From Hyphomicrobiales bacterium (GTDB taxonomy: Bacteria > Pseudomonadota > Alphaproteobacteria > Rhizobiales > CAJQND01), in the NCBI GenBank assembly GCA_028285595.1, contig JANQOW010000035.1:1-42873 (forward strand): 42,873 nucleotides of DNA. Reading direction: 5' to 3'. The translations under genes and the position numbers were made by a program. Of the stretch, positions 16,717 to 25,423 are shown piece after piece; position 1 is the first letter of the stretch; the number at the start of each line of letters is the position of its first letter. Under the pieces are notes generated by a model that worked only from the letters and a program-made list of their open reading frames with translations, had not been told where the DNA came from and made no database searches.

Positions 16717-18017
16717 TGTTACCTTTGATATTTGCAGCAACCTGCGATTTGTCCGGCAAGGTGCGCGGCAAGGCGTTCCCGGCAGATCAGCTCGAAAAGC
16801 GGCTGCAACGCGGCGTGGGATGGACGCCGACCAATGTGCAGATCAACTGCTTTGACGGTATTGCGGAAAGCCCGTTCGGAGCCCTGGGCGATCTTCTGCT
16901 GATCCCGGATCCTGCAGCCGAAGTGAAGGCCGATTTTGGCGAGCGCTCAGAGCACTTCATGATCGGCGATATCGTGACCCTTGAGGGGGATCCTTGGGCG
17001 TTTTGTACCCGTTCTATCTTGAAGGCTGCCTTGGCGCGGCTTGAGCGTGTTGCAGGCGCGCAGTTGTTGGCCGCCTTTGAACACGAGTTCCAGCTAAGGG
17101 ACGAAACGCGCCTTGTGGGGGAGGGGTATGGCCGTGCCGGGTTCGAGGCGGAACGCGCGCTGTGCGAGACCTTGATGGCGCAGATTGCGGCGGCCGGCCT
17201 CACCCCGGACAGCATTATGAAGGAGTACGGCGTCAATCAGTTTGAGGTCGTCATCGGCCCTGAATTGGGTGTCCGCGCCGCCGATGCCGCCGTCATCGTG
17301 CGCGAGCTGACCCGGTCCACGGCAAGCCACCTTGGCAAGGCGGCGACGTATACACCCATCCGTGATCCTGCCAGTGTTGGAAACGGCGTGCATATCCATA
17401 TGAGCTTTGTGGACGGTGAAGGTGCTCCGCTGACCTACGATCCCGATGGGCCGCAGGGCATGTCGGCGCTGACCTCTGCGTTTGCCGGCGGGGTGCTCAA
17501 ATACCTGGACAGCATCCTGGCCTTAACGGCACCTTCGGTCATTTCTTACCTGCGGCTAACCCCGCATCGGTGGTCGGCGGCCTACAACAATCTGGGGTTC
17601 CGCGACCGTGAAGCCAGCGTGCGTATCTGCCCCGTCACCGCGAAGGATCCCGCCTCGATTGCGCGCCAGTTCAATCTGGAATACCGCGCAGGCGATGCAG
17701 CGGCCTGTCCGCATCTGGCGCTTGCAGCGATTGTGCATGCGGGATGTCAGGGCATCGAGGAGGGCCTTGAAGCGTCTGAACCCACCGAGGAAGATCTGTC
17801 GCTCCTCTCTGCGGCCGATCTGGACGCGCGCGGCTTTGTCAGGCTGCCGGAAACGCTGGACGCAGCGCTTGAGAAACTGTCCGGCAACGAGGTGGTCGCC
17901 GGCTGGCTCACTGAAGAGTTCATTTCAGTCTATTGCGCACACAAGCAATCTGAGCTGGACCACGTGAAGGACATGGACACTGCAGCACGCTGCGCCGCCT
18001 ACGAGCAGACCTACTGA
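16716..18017 (+). CDS. glutamine synthetase-family ligase (catabolic type)
   Basis: 433 residues, slightly shorter than housekeeping GlnA. Recognisable pieces in order are the metal-binding FEHEFQL near residue 125, MKEYGVNQFEVVIGPE near 168 (paired glutamates), GNGVHIHMSF near 222 (ATP/metal histidine), and SVISYLRLTPHRWSAAYNNLGFRDREASVRI near 265-300 with the substrate arginines. It lacks the adenylylation-site region of GlnA-I. Such paralogues often gamma-glutamylate amines rather than ammonia. It shares an operon with the RpiR regulator and diverges from the amide importer, so it probably traps the nitrogen or activates the substrate of that pathway. Confidence 0.82.
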   Translation: MLPLIFAATCDLSGKVRGKAFPADQLEKRLQRGVGWTPTNVQINCFDGIAESPFGALGDLLLIPDPAAEVKADFGERSEHFMIGDIVTLEGDPWAFCTRSILKAALARLERVAGAQLLAAFEHEFQLRDETRLVGEGYGRAGFEAERALCETLMAQIAAAGLTPDSIMKEYGVNQFEVVIGPELGVRAADAAVIVRELTRSTASHLGKAATYTPIRDPASVGNGVHIHMSFVDGEGAPLTYDPDGPQGMSALTSAFAGGVLKYLDSILALTAPSVISYLRLTPHRWSAAYNNLGFRDREASVRICPVTAKDPASIARQFNLEYRAGDAAACPHLALAAIVHAGCQGIEEGLEASEPTEEDLSLLSAADLDARGFVRLPETLDAALEKLSGNEVVAGWLTEEFISVYCAHKQSELDHVKDMDTAARCAAYEQTY

Positions 18018-18246
18018 AACCGTCGCCTCGCAGAGAATTCTCTTGAGCGAAGGTGTGTTATATCATAACAAAACTTGCACGTTTCAGCGACGGTCTGAAA
18101 TGTGATTTCGGTCAAGAATGCGTTATGAGTTGGTCAGCTATATTGACCATCACTGTGAGCATCGGTTTGTTTGAGACGGCGCAGTGAGGCTCGCTGCGTA
18201 AACTTGGTTGTTCGGGCAATACTCTGACACTTGATATCAAGGAGTG

Positions 18247-18936
18247 ATGACATTGCTTAAGAATTGCAAATCCGGCGGCGTTCTCGCTGCCATGCTGGGC
18301 GCTGTATTGATCGTTACGAATGTTGCCCCTGCCTCCGCAAAGCCGGCTGTTACAACCCAAGTGAAATACTATTCCGTTCCCGGGAAAACGGCGCATGCGC
18401 TGCTCGCCTATATGCAGCGCCACGGCCCAAACGTGAACGGGTCACGGGCTCTGGCCTCAGCTACGGCAAGTTTTCGCTACAATGCCGATGCGGTGACGGC
18501 GAACGGCTGCCGGCTCAAGAACTTCAAGGTGTCGACGGACTTTGTGATCACGCTTCCCAAAGCCACCCAGAAATCCACTATGACATCCAGTGTGCGCAAG
18601 CGTTGGCGCCAGTTTGTCAAACATGCGCGTTGGCACGAAAACCATCACAAGAAGATCTGGATGCGATGCGCCAGGAAGATCGAGCGTGCGGCAAGATCGA
18701 TGGGCCCTCAGAACAGTTGCAACGCGGCTTGGGCAAAAGCGCGTTCCATCGTAAATGCGGAACTGGCCCGCTGCGATAAGCTTCACGCCGCGTTTGATCG
18801 CAAAGAAACGGCAAATGCGCATACGCTGCCGTTGATTGCCCAGGCGCTGCGGGCTCCTCAGACGCCATATGCGCGAGCGGCGATGAAACGTGCGCTCAGG
18901 CACTCTCACAACCGCGTCAGCGACATCAACCGGTAA
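18247..18936 (+). CDS. secreted DUF922-type putative zinc protease
   Basis: About 229 residues with a signal peptide (hydrophobic core GGVLAAMLGAVLIVTNVAPASA, cleavage after about residue 31). The mature part starts KYYSVPGKTAHALLAYMQRHGP, as in DUF922 proteins. It contains an HExxH-like metal motif, HENHH, in KHARWHENHHKKIW near residue 135. The family is predicted to be a secreted zinc-dependent protease; no substrate is known. AAGGAG precedes the start; the in-frame GTG at 18244 is an alternative that adds one residue. The preceding 229 bases hold no gene, only a 12-base palindrome AGAGAATTCTCT at 18032-18043. Confidence 0.75.
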   Translation: MTLLKNCKSGGVLAAMLGAVLIVTNVAPASAKPAVTTQVKYYSVPGKTAHALLAYMQRHGPNVNGSRALASATASFRYNADAVTANGCRLKNFKVSTDFVITLPKATQKSTMTSSVRKRWRQFVKHARWHENHHKKIWMRCARKIERAARSMGPQNSCNAAWAKARSIVNAELARCDKLHAAFDRKETANAHTLPLIAQALRAPQTPYARAAMKRALRHSHNRVSDINR

Positions 18937-18969
18937 GCCCGCCAAGCAGGCCCCATAAGCTTCGATGGA

Positions 18970-19896
18970 TCAGGACGTCTGGGCTGGGGCCTGATCCCTC
19001 TTTTTCCTGTGCGTCTTCAAGTGCTCTATCAGCAGGCGCAAGCATTCCACACGTTTGTTTTGCTCAGGGTAGTACAGGTAAAACGGGGGAAGCTGTTTGA
19101 CGTAGGGCTCCAACACGGTTTCGAGTTGCCCGGAGCGCAGGTGCTCCGCGACGGTTGCCCGGAGGGACCAGCCGATCCCGTGCCCCATCCTCGCGGCGTG
19201 AATGACCCCGACGATATTGTCGAATGTCAGACGCGCGGGCGGATCAATGCGCTTTTCCTGATCGTCTTCGATGAAGTGCCAGGCGGCCACTTTGTTGGCG
19301 GTGGGGTATCTGTAGCGGATGCATTGGTGTTTGTATAAATCCAGCGGATGATCAGGGCGGCCGTGCGCGCGGAGATATGCGGGAGATGCGGTGAAGGCAG
19401 GGGTCAGCGGCGGGGTGACGCGAACAGCGATCATCTCGGGCGATAGAACATCACCGAGCCGGATGCCCGCATGGTATCCGTCCCGGGTGATATCGACCAA
19501 CCCTTCGTTCCAGGAAATATCCAAGTTTATTCCGGGGTTGGCTTCCAGAAACTCTTCAAGCACGGGTTCCAGCACTTCCATGTGGGCGCCGCGCGACAGG
19601 CTCAAGCGCAAGGTGCCCGACAACGATGTGCCGACCTCGCGGGTTTTCTTGGTTGCGTAAACCAGGTCCCGATAGGCCGGGGCCGCAGCTTCAAACAGAA
19701 CTTTGCCGGCCTCTGTGAGCCCGAGGCTGCGCGTCGACCGATGCAGCAGACCGACCCCCATGCTGTCCTCAAGGGCCTTCAACTGAAGGCTGACCGCCGG
19801 TGCGCCGACCCCAAGCGCTTTGGCCGCTCTGCGCAGTGATCCTTCGCGCACAATGGTCAAAAAGACCTCTATTCCGTGGACCGGCACCTTCTCCAT
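18970..19896 (-). CDS. LysR-family transcriptional regulator
   Basis: 308 residues. N-terminal winged helix at 5-65 (VFLTIVREGSLRRAAKALGVGAPAVSLQLKALEDSMGVGLLHRSTRSLGLTEAG) and a C-terminal effector-binding domain (GTLRLSLSRGAHMEVLEPVL onward). The end is lysine/arginine-rich. It is divergent from an EamA transporter gene 110 bases away, the usual arrangement for a LysR protein and its target. The effector is unknown. Confidence 0.88.
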   Translation of the reverse strand: MEKVPVHGIEVFLTIVREGSLRRAAKALGVGAPAVSLQLKALEDSMGVGLLHRSTRSLGLTEAGKVLFEAAAPAYRDLVYATKKTREVGTSLSGTLRLSLSRGAHMEVLEPVLEEFLEANPGINLDISWNEGLVDITRDGYHAGIRLGDVLSPEMIAVRVTPPLTPAFTASPAYLRAHGRPDHPLDLYKHQCIRYRYPTANKVAAWHFIEDDQEKRIDPPARLTFDNIVGVIHAARMGHGIGWSLRATVAEHLRSGQLETVLEPYVKQLPPFYLYYPEQNKRVECLRLLIEHLKTHRKKRDQAPAQTS

Positions 19897-19938
19897 AGTT
19901 CAAAAATACTAAACTATCAGTTCAGCCTGCAAGGCATA

Positions 19939-19952
19939 TTCAATCAATTGAA
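19939..19952. promoter_or_regulatory. palindrome between divergent LysR and EamA genes
   Basis: TTCAAT-CA-ATTGAA is a perfect dyad with 6-base arms in the middle of the 109-base divergent region; AACT-ATC-AGTT lies nearby at about 19912-19922. LysR proteins bind interrupted dyads in such regions, so these are candidate sites. Confidence 0.4.
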
Positions 19953-20005
19953 CCCTGGATATCACTCAATGTGCGGATGAGCAGATGGTTGGGTGAGGTG
20001 CCAAA

Positions 20006-20953
20006 GTGAGCTTCGATGCATCACAAAAACTGCCACAGCAGGTTGCCCGCGGTATCGTGTTGATCGTCGGGGCCATGTTCGTCACGTCCGTTCAGGATGT
20101 GGTATTCAAGGTGTTCAGCAGCAGCCTTCCGCTCGGCCAGATTTTCGCATTGCGGGCCTTGCTCGCCATTCCGTTGCTGATGGCTCTGGCCTGGGGGCAG
20201 GGCTTACGTCTCACTGTGTGGCGGCATGCCCTCTCCACGTGGACACTCACCCGGTCCGTGTTCGTCACCCTGTTGTTCTTGGCTTTCTATGGAGCGATAC
20301 CGTTTGTCAGCCTCTCGGTGCTTGGAGCGGGCACCTACACCGCGCCGATCTTCGTGGCGCTGCTGTCGGCACTCTTCATTTCTGAACCCATCCGGCGCAG
20401 CGGGTGGCTCGCCATCTTTGTGGGGTTTGCCGGTGTCCTCGTTCTTCTTCAGCCGGGAACAGATGCGTTTTCGCTTTGGACGACCTTACCGGTACTGGGG
20501 GCCGTGTTTTATGCCATGGCCCATGTGATCACCCGTCTCAAATGTCAGGATGTTCCGTTGGTCGCTATGGCCTTGTCTTTGAAACTGGTGATGATGGGCG
20601 CGGGGCTGGTGATCAGCGGCGCCGTTTTGCTGTGGCGGCCGGATGCGGAGATCGTGGCGGCAAATCCCTATCTCTTGGCGGCCTGGCAACCTGTTGGCGT
20701 GTGGGAGTGGTCCATTCTGGGCGGACTGGCGGTACTGACCGTTGTGATCGGCCTCGGCATTGCCGGAGCCTACAAGGCGGCCGCCCCCTCAACGGTTGCA
20801 ACGTTCGAGTACAGCTATCTGATCTTTGCCGCGCTTTGGGACGTCGTCTTCTTTCAAACGCACCCAAGCGGCGCGAGCATTCTTGGCATGTTGCTCATTG
20901 TGGGGGCGGGCGTGATGGTTCTGCGCGGCGGCGGTGACGGACTTGGGCGTTAA
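20006..20953 (+). CDS. EamA-family (DMT superfamily) transporter
   Basis: 315 residues, about ten membrane segments in two EamA repeats (from about 22 and 165). GAGTYTAPIFVALLSALFISEPI in the first repeat and the closing SILGMLLIVGAGVMVL are typical. DMT proteins export amino acids, metabolites or drugs from the cytoplasm; the substrate is not readable. It starts at GTG 20006 with GGTGAGG nine bases ahead; no in-frame ATG is near. It is paired with a divergent LysR gene that likely controls it. The 3' end overlaps the next, convergent gene by four bases. Confidence 0.85.
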   Translation: MSFDASQKLPQQVARGIVLIVGAMFVTSVQDVVFKVFSSSLPLGQIFALRALLAIPLLMALAWGQGLRLTVWRHALSTWTLTRSVFVTLLFLAFYGAIPFVSLSVLGAGTYTAPIFVALLSALFISEPIRRSGWLAIFVGFAGVLVLLQPGTDAFSLWTTLPVLGAVFYAMAHVITRLKCQDVPLVAMALSLKLVMMGAGLVISGAVLLWRPDAEIVAANPYLLAAWQPVGVWEWSILGGLAVLTVVIGLGIAGAYKAAAPSTVATFEYSYLIFAALWDVVFFQTHPSGASILGMLLIVGAGVMVLRGGGDGLGR

Positions 20954-21672
20954 GAGGGATTGTCTTCGCCGAGGCTTACTGGAGGAAGGCGCGGGATCTC
21001 AATAGGACGCTGCTGAAGGGAAAGCGCGGCAAGCATAAGACTTGCCGCGATCAACCAACTTCCGAGGATCCTTTCTGCGATGGTCAGCCAGGAGCCAGCG
21101 CAAAACTGCCGAACAGCATCTGTTAAAATAATCGAGGAAAGGACGATTGCCAGACCGCCTATGCCTCCGGCCCAGGAAAACCAGTGCGCGTCACCGTCGT
21201 ACGGGCTCTCCAATATGACCGACAGTCCGAGACCCAATCCGCCCACCAAGGAGAGGATCGGCAGGAGCAACTTCCGCGCAGAAAACGGAACGAGAAGCGC
21301 GCTTCCAGCCGTCATGCTCATTGCTGCTGCAAGGACGGGGTATCCTGCGATGATCTCAGAGAGTCTTTTATGGGAAAGCACGATTGGTTCTGCCCAGTGA
21401 AGGCCGAACCACGTCGCTGCGGTAAGGGTCACGAGGTGGAGGACAAGCGCCAGCGGGCGGTTTCTGCCTGAAAGGGCAATGCCGCAGGCAATCAGTGATA
21501 AGAGCAGGCCATATCGGAACACGGGTAGGGTGATGCCGTTGCTGACATAGTCCACCACCTCAATCGGAACCAACAACTGGAGACTGACCGCACCAGCAAA
21601 GATGATCAGGATTGCGCCAATGTAGACCACATGGACGCCGACCTGTGCGTGTTGGGCGGAGAACGGGTTCAC
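20950..21672 (-). CDS. integral membrane protein, partner of HupE
   Basis: About 240 residues from the GTG at 21672, which overlaps the hupE stop (GTGA), so the two are translated together. Seven or so hydrophobic segments are visible (for example VVYIGAILIIFAGAVSLQLLV, GLLLSLIACGIALSG, LLLPILSLVGGLGLGLSVIL, GSWLIAASLMLAALSL). I recognise no family. A longer reading from 21753 would run into hupE and is less likely. Its coupling to hupE suggests a role in the same metal transport or an auxiliary membrane function. Confidence 0.7.
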   Translation of the reverse strand: MNPFSAQHAQVGVHVVYIGAILIIFAGAVSLQLLVPIEVVDYVSNGITLPVFRYGLLLSLIACGIALSGRNRPLALVLHLVTLTAATWFGLHWAEPIVLSHKRLSEIIAGYPVLAAAMSMTAGSALLVPFSARKLLLPILSLVGGLGLGLSVILESPYDGDAHWFSWAGGIGGLAIVLSSIILTDAVRQFCAGSWLTIAERILGSWLIAASLMLAALSLQQRPIEIPRLPPVSLGEDNPS

Positions 21673-22298
21673 GGGATCAGAGGCGTGGCCGCGAAGTAGA
21701 CCCCGACAAGGCAGATAAGCCCGCCAAGGGCCTGTGACAGGCGCCCCTTCCATGGCCGCAGAAGCAGCAATCCGACGCCGATCCCCACCACGTGTATCAG
21801 TCCGGTGGCAACCACAAAGCCGACGGCGTAGGACGCAGGGTCAATGGCCGACGGCAGCACAGCGCCGTGGGCGTGTCCATGGAAGACTGCGAAAACGGCA
21901 ATCAGCACCAGTGAGGCCCACTCGGGCGCTTTCCATGCACAGGCGATGGCCAGGCCAAGCACAACCACTGAAAGAGCAATACCGAGCTCCACATTCGGCA
22001 AGGCAAGCCCAACCATGCCGAATATCGCGCCAAACGCCATGATGAGCGGAAACGTTACCGGCAATGTCCATACGTTGCGCCCGCCCATCTGTGCGCCCCA
22101 GATTCCAACCGCAAGCATGGCGAGGAGATGGTCGGCGCCAATGATCGGGTGGACGAAACCACTTTGAAATCCCCCAAGCGCGCCCAGTTCGACGTGGGCC
22201 GAAGCCGGCGCTGGTGCAACAATGCAGGCAGCGGCGCTCATGAGTTTCGCCGCCCAGGCCACTTTGGGCCTGAAGGTTCGGCTCTTAAATTTGCTCAT
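21669..22298 (-). CDS. hupE: HupE/UreJ-family nickel/cobalt transporter
   Basis: About 209 residues from the ATG at 22298 (in-frame ATGs at 22310 and 22340 also exist). A signal peptide is followed by a mature start at HVELGALGGFQSGF, and the family metal motif HPIIGADHLLAM follows near residue 50. A second histidine cluster, FHGHAHGAVL, lies near 135. Six membrane segments are predicted by eye. HupE/UreJ proteins bring nickel or cobalt into the cell for hydrogenase, urease or cobalamin. Cobalt would fit a B12-using organism, but no such enzyme genes are adjacent. It is divergent from an Rrf2 regulator. Confidence 0.85.
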   Translation of the reverse strand: MSKFKSRTFRPKVAWAAKLMSAAACIVAPAPASAHVELGALGGFQSGFVHPIIGADHLLAMLAVGIWGAQMGGRNVWTLPVTFPLIMAFGAIFGMVGLALPNVELGIALSVVVLGLAIACAWKAPEWASLVLIAVFAVFHGHAHGAVLPSAIDPASYAVGFVVATGLIHVVGIGVGLLLLRPWKGRLSQALGGLICLVGVYFAATPLIP

Positions 22299-22375
22299 GA
22301 TCACCGTCATGTTTTGGGCTCGGGCTTCCTCGGGGTCCAAAGCATTGGCTCCGGGGACAGAAACAGCTTGCGTAT

Positions 22376-22394
22376 TCGTAACTAACGAAGTTAC
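22376..22394. promoter_or_regulatory. overlapping dyads between hupE and the Rrf2 regulator
   Basis: GTAACT-AACGA-AGTTAC at 22378-22394 is a perfect 6-base-arm dyad. TTCGT...ACGAA overlaps it from 22376. Both lie 60-75 bases before the Rrf2 gene and about 80 before hupE. A single site serving both directions, bound by the Rrf2 protein, is likely. Confidence 0.45.
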
Positions 22395-22451
22395 AAGTGT
22401 TAAGCAACTCTCAGAGTTACATGTTTCTGAGCTTTTCGGGGAGACCGATAT

Positions 22452-22862
22452 TTGAAGCGCAACAGCCGTCTTTCCCTCGCTCTACACACCTTGGGCCACA
22501 TGGCCAAACAACCGGAAAATGTGCAGACCTCAGCCAAGATCGCCGCTCACGCCGGCACAAATGCGGTTGTGGTCCGCCGTGTGCTTGGTCGCTTGCGCGA
22601 AGCAGGACTGCTAACGTCTGAGAAGGGACATTCCGGCGGATGGCGGCTTGCCCGCGCGCCGCAGAACATCACCCTGGCAGATGTGTATGTGGCGTTGGAG
22701 GAACAATTGGTCTCCTCAAGTGCCAAGACCATTAAGCCTGCGTGCTCGGTTGAGCACGCGCTGCATCAGCACGTGTCTAACGTGATGGCCGATGTGGAGC
22801 GCACCCTGATTGAAAGACTGTCCGCAACAACGATCGCCGAAGCCAGCGAGCCAGGGAGCTAG
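22452..22862 (+). CDS. Rrf2-family transcriptional regulator
   Basis: 136 residues, normal length. Winged helix: SRLSLALHTLGHMAKQPE, then TSAKIAAHAGTNAVVVRRVLGRLREAGLLTSEKGHSGGWRLARAP, with the family's G-x-x-GG-xx-L wing. Only one cysteine (KPACSVEHAL near 97) remains of the usual three, so an iron-sulfur cluster like that of IscR/NsrR is doubtful. It starts at TTG 22452, the position homologues use; no ATG fits. It is divergent from hupE, suggesting control of metal uptake. Confidence 0.82.
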   Translation: MKRNSRLSLALHTLGHMAKQPENVQTSAKIAAHAGTNAVVVRRVLGRLREAGLLTSEKGHSGGWRLARAPQNITLADVYVALEEQLVSSSAKTIKPACSVEHALHQHVSNVMADVERTLIERLSATTIAEASEPGS

Positions 22863-23065
22863 AGCATCCATCCCGTCAGATGTTTCGAGCTTACCCCTTT
22901 GCGTTGCAGCGGCATGTCACCGTGTTGGGTCACCCGGCGCCCTAAAGCCGGGCAAACAAACCGTCGGGCCGACAAAGATGTTATCGGCATTCAGAGTGAG
23001 CGAGAACCTGAGTTCACCGATACCTCGTCGATGTGGCCCTCAACATTGAAAAGGAGGAGAACGCG

Positions 23066-24076
23066 ATGCACGATCTTACACTGACGAGAAGGCAGGCTTT
23101 ATGGGGAACAGCCGCGCTGGCGGGCGCGTCCACACTTGTCGTGCAGGGCGGGCCGGCCCTTGCCAAAGCACCCATGGCCACCGACCAGGCCCCGTACTTC
23201 TACCGCTTCAAGCACGGGTCGATGCAGGGAACCGTGATATCGGACGGCATTCTGCCCTTGGGTGAGCCGTCATCAAGTTTTCTTGGCACAAGCAAGGAGG
23301 AAGTTGGCAATATGCTCACGTCCAATTTCCTCGACCCTTCAAATGTTATCCTTGAACAGAACATTTTGGTTCTGAACACCGGCCAGAATCTCGTTCTCTT
23401 TGACACCGGCATGGGGGAGTCCACCATCTTCGGCCCTACGACGGGCAAGATGATGGAAAACCTCAAAGTCGCAGGCATCGATCCGGCGGCGATTGACGCC
23501 ATCGTGTGCACACACGGGCATTGTGATCACGTTTGGGGCATCATGACCGACAGTGGTGAGCGCAACTTCCCGAATGCGCAAATCTACATCTCTCAGACGG
23601 ACTTCGACTTCTGGACCGACGAAGCCAAGCTCTCGATGACGGATCCCAGCTATATGAAGCTGTTTGTTGAGGGCGCACGCAAAAACTTGCTGCCCAACAG
23701 GGACCGCCTTGTCTTTGTTAAGGATGGTCAAGAGTTTCTGCCCGGCATCCAGGCGATGGCCGCACCCGGGCACACGCTGGGCCATACGATTTTCGTACTG
23801 ACCTCAGACGGACAAAGCATGCTCGCGATTGGCGACACTACGCATCACCATGTTCTGCTGCTTGAGAAGCCTTTGTTGGAGTTCGCTTATGATACGGACC
23901 CAAAAATGTCTGCCAAGACCAGATACCGCGTGCTTGATATGTTGGCGACACAACGGATGCCCATGATCGCGTATCACTTCCCCTGGCCGGGCATTGGCCA
24001 TATCGCCAAGCATGGTGAGGGGTTCCGGTATTACCCGGCCCCGATGGTCATGCAGGAGCTTCCGGAGAAGACCTAG
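23066..24076 (+). CDS. Tat-exported metallo-beta-lactamase-fold hydrolase
   Basis: 336 residues from the ATG at 23066, preceded by a perfect AAGGAGGA; an in-frame GTG at 23033 would spoil the signal. The N-terminus carries a twin-arginine signal (TLTRRQALWGTAALAG) ending in ALA near residue 35, so the folded protein goes to the periplasm with its metals. The metal motif is THGHCDH near 160, followed by APGHTLGH near 245 and the bridging aspartate in AIGDTTHHH near 265. The layout resembles methyl-parathion hydrolase and lactonase relatives. The real substrate is unknown. Confidence 0.85.
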   Translation: MHDLTLTRRQALWGTAALAGASTLVVQGGPALAKAPMATDQAPYFYRFKHGSMQGTVISDGILPLGEPSSSFLGTSKEEVGNMLTSNFLDPSNVILEQNILVLNTGQNLVLFDTGMGESTIFGPTTGKMMENLKVAGIDPAAIDAIVCTHGHCDHVWGIMTDSGERNFPNAQIYISQTDFDFWTDEAKLSMTDPSYMKLFVEGARKNLLPNRDRLVFVKDGQEFLPGIQAMAAPGHTLGHTIFVLTSDGQSMLAIGDTTHHHVLLLEKPLLEFAYDTDPKMSAKTRYRVLDMLATQRMPMIAYHFPWPGIGHIAKHGEGFRYYPAPMVMQELPEKT

Positions 24077-24110
24077 TTCGGCTAGACTGCGCCGATGGTG
24101 TAATCAACGT

Positions 24111-24140
24111 CAGGGCCTGCATTTGCAGGCCCTGGCTTTT
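24111..24140 (+). terminator. rho-independent terminator after the hydrolase gene
   Basis: CAGGGCCTGCA (24111-24121) pairs perfectly with its complement at 24124-24134, and GGCTTTTG follows. This is an 11-bp GC-rich stem plus short T-run, 35 bases after the stop codon. It separates the hydrolase from the alcohol dehydrogenase gene. Confidence 0.75.
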
Positions 24141-24184
24141 GAGGGACCGGGCAAACCGAACTCGCGTTTCTGAGTGAGACAGGC

Positions 24185-25345
24185 ATGAAAGATTTCAACA
24201 TGGGCCGGGTTCCACCGGTGACGTTCGGGGCCGGCCGGCTCGCCGAACTTCCAGACAGTGTCACGGCCTTGGGCGGCGGGCCCGTTCTTGTGGTCGCCGA
24301 CGGGGTGCTTGCGCAACTCGGGGTCACGGACCGGGTTTACAGGGCTCTGGCCGCACATAACATTGGCTGCGAGATAGCTGCTGATGTGGCGGGCGAACCG
24401 AAGGAAACCTTGATTGATGACCTGTGCGCCCGGGCGCGTGAGGCTGGGGTCAAATGTGTCGTCGGGATTGGCGGTGGCGCGGCGATGGATGCCGCGAAGC
24501 TGGTGGCGGCCATCGCGCCGTCGGATACGCCGGCAAGACGCTATGCCTTGAGTGCCCAGCCGCTGCCGGCAAACGGTCTGCCGTCCATCGCCGTGCCCAC
24601 CACGGCCGGCACGGGATCTGAGGTCACGCGGACCTCCATCGTGTCCACACCTGAAGGATTTAAGAACTGGTATTGGGGTGAGGAACTCATGTTTGCCCAT
24701 GCCATCCTCGATCCGGAACTGACGATCAGTCTGCCGCTGCACCTGACGGCGTGGACCGGGATCGATGCGGTGGCGCATGCCCTTGAAGCATCGACGGCCA
24801 GAAAGACGAATGCGGCCGGGCTCCTCTACGGACGCGAGGCACTGCGGCTGCTCGCCGATGCCCTGCCGCGCGCGGTGGCCGATGGCGAGGATCTGGAACA
24901 CCGCAGCCGGGTGCTTTGGGCCAGCACCGTGGCCGGGTTGGCCCTGCACAATTGCAATACGCATATGGGCCACAACATCAGCCATTCGCTTGGGTCTCTG
25001 GCACCGGTGCATCACGGGTTGGCCACAGGGCTTGCGCTCGAAGTGACCCTGCCTTGGCTTGTTGCGCGTTCAGACGGCGAGGAAAACTATCGGCTGGCGG
25101 CACAGGCGCTCGGCGGAGCTCCCAACGCTGAGGCCCTTCCTGGTGCCTTTGCCGATCTGATGCGCGCCTGCCAAATCCCCGCACAGCTCCCGGACGCCTG
25201 TTCCGGCTTGTCGGCTGAGGCCCTTGCGGCGGCCATGAAGAGCAAGGCCAATCACTCAATGTCCCAAAATGCGGCCTGCGCCGTGGGCGATGAGGATCTG
25301 AGCGAGATGGCAGGGCTCATGATGGCTCTGCCCCTCGCAGCTTGA
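24185..25345 (+). CDS. iron-containing alcohol dehydrogenase family protein
   Basis: 386 residues of group III (iron-type) dehydrogenases. The N-terminal NAD domain has VTFGAGRLAELPD, then VVGIGGGAAMDAAK near residue 95 and PTTAGTGSEVT near 140. The C-terminal helical domain carries the metal ligands in TGIDAVAHALEA near 195 and HMGHNISHSLG near 260, followed by PVHHGLATG. The family reduces or oxidises short alcohols and aldehydes, or maleylacetate. The substrate is not clear from the neighbours. It stands alone between a terminator and the PilZ gene. Confidence 0.85.
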   Translation: MKDFNMGRVPPVTFGAGRLAELPDSVTALGGGPVLVVADGVLAQLGVTDRVYRALAAHNIGCEIAADVAGEPKETLIDDLCARAREAGVKCVVGIGGGAAMDAAKLVAAIAPSDTPARRYALSAQPLPANGLPSIAVPTTAGTGSEVTRTSIVSTPEGFKNWYWGEELMFAHAILDPELTISLPLHLTAWTGIDAVAHALEASTARKTNAAGLLYGREALRLLADALPRAVADGEDLEHRSRVLWASTVAGLALHNCNTHMGHNISHSLGSLAPVHHGLATGLALEVTLPWLVARSDGEENYRLAAQALGGAPNAEALPGAFADLMRACQIPAQLPDACSGLSAEALAAAMKSKANHSMSQNAACAVGDEDLSEMAGLMMALPLAA

Positions 25346-25423
25346 CCCTTGACTATACGCCATGAAGAACGGCGGCGCCGAGGGGAACCGCCGGAGAACT
25401 AAGGCGAACACTTGCCATTGAAG

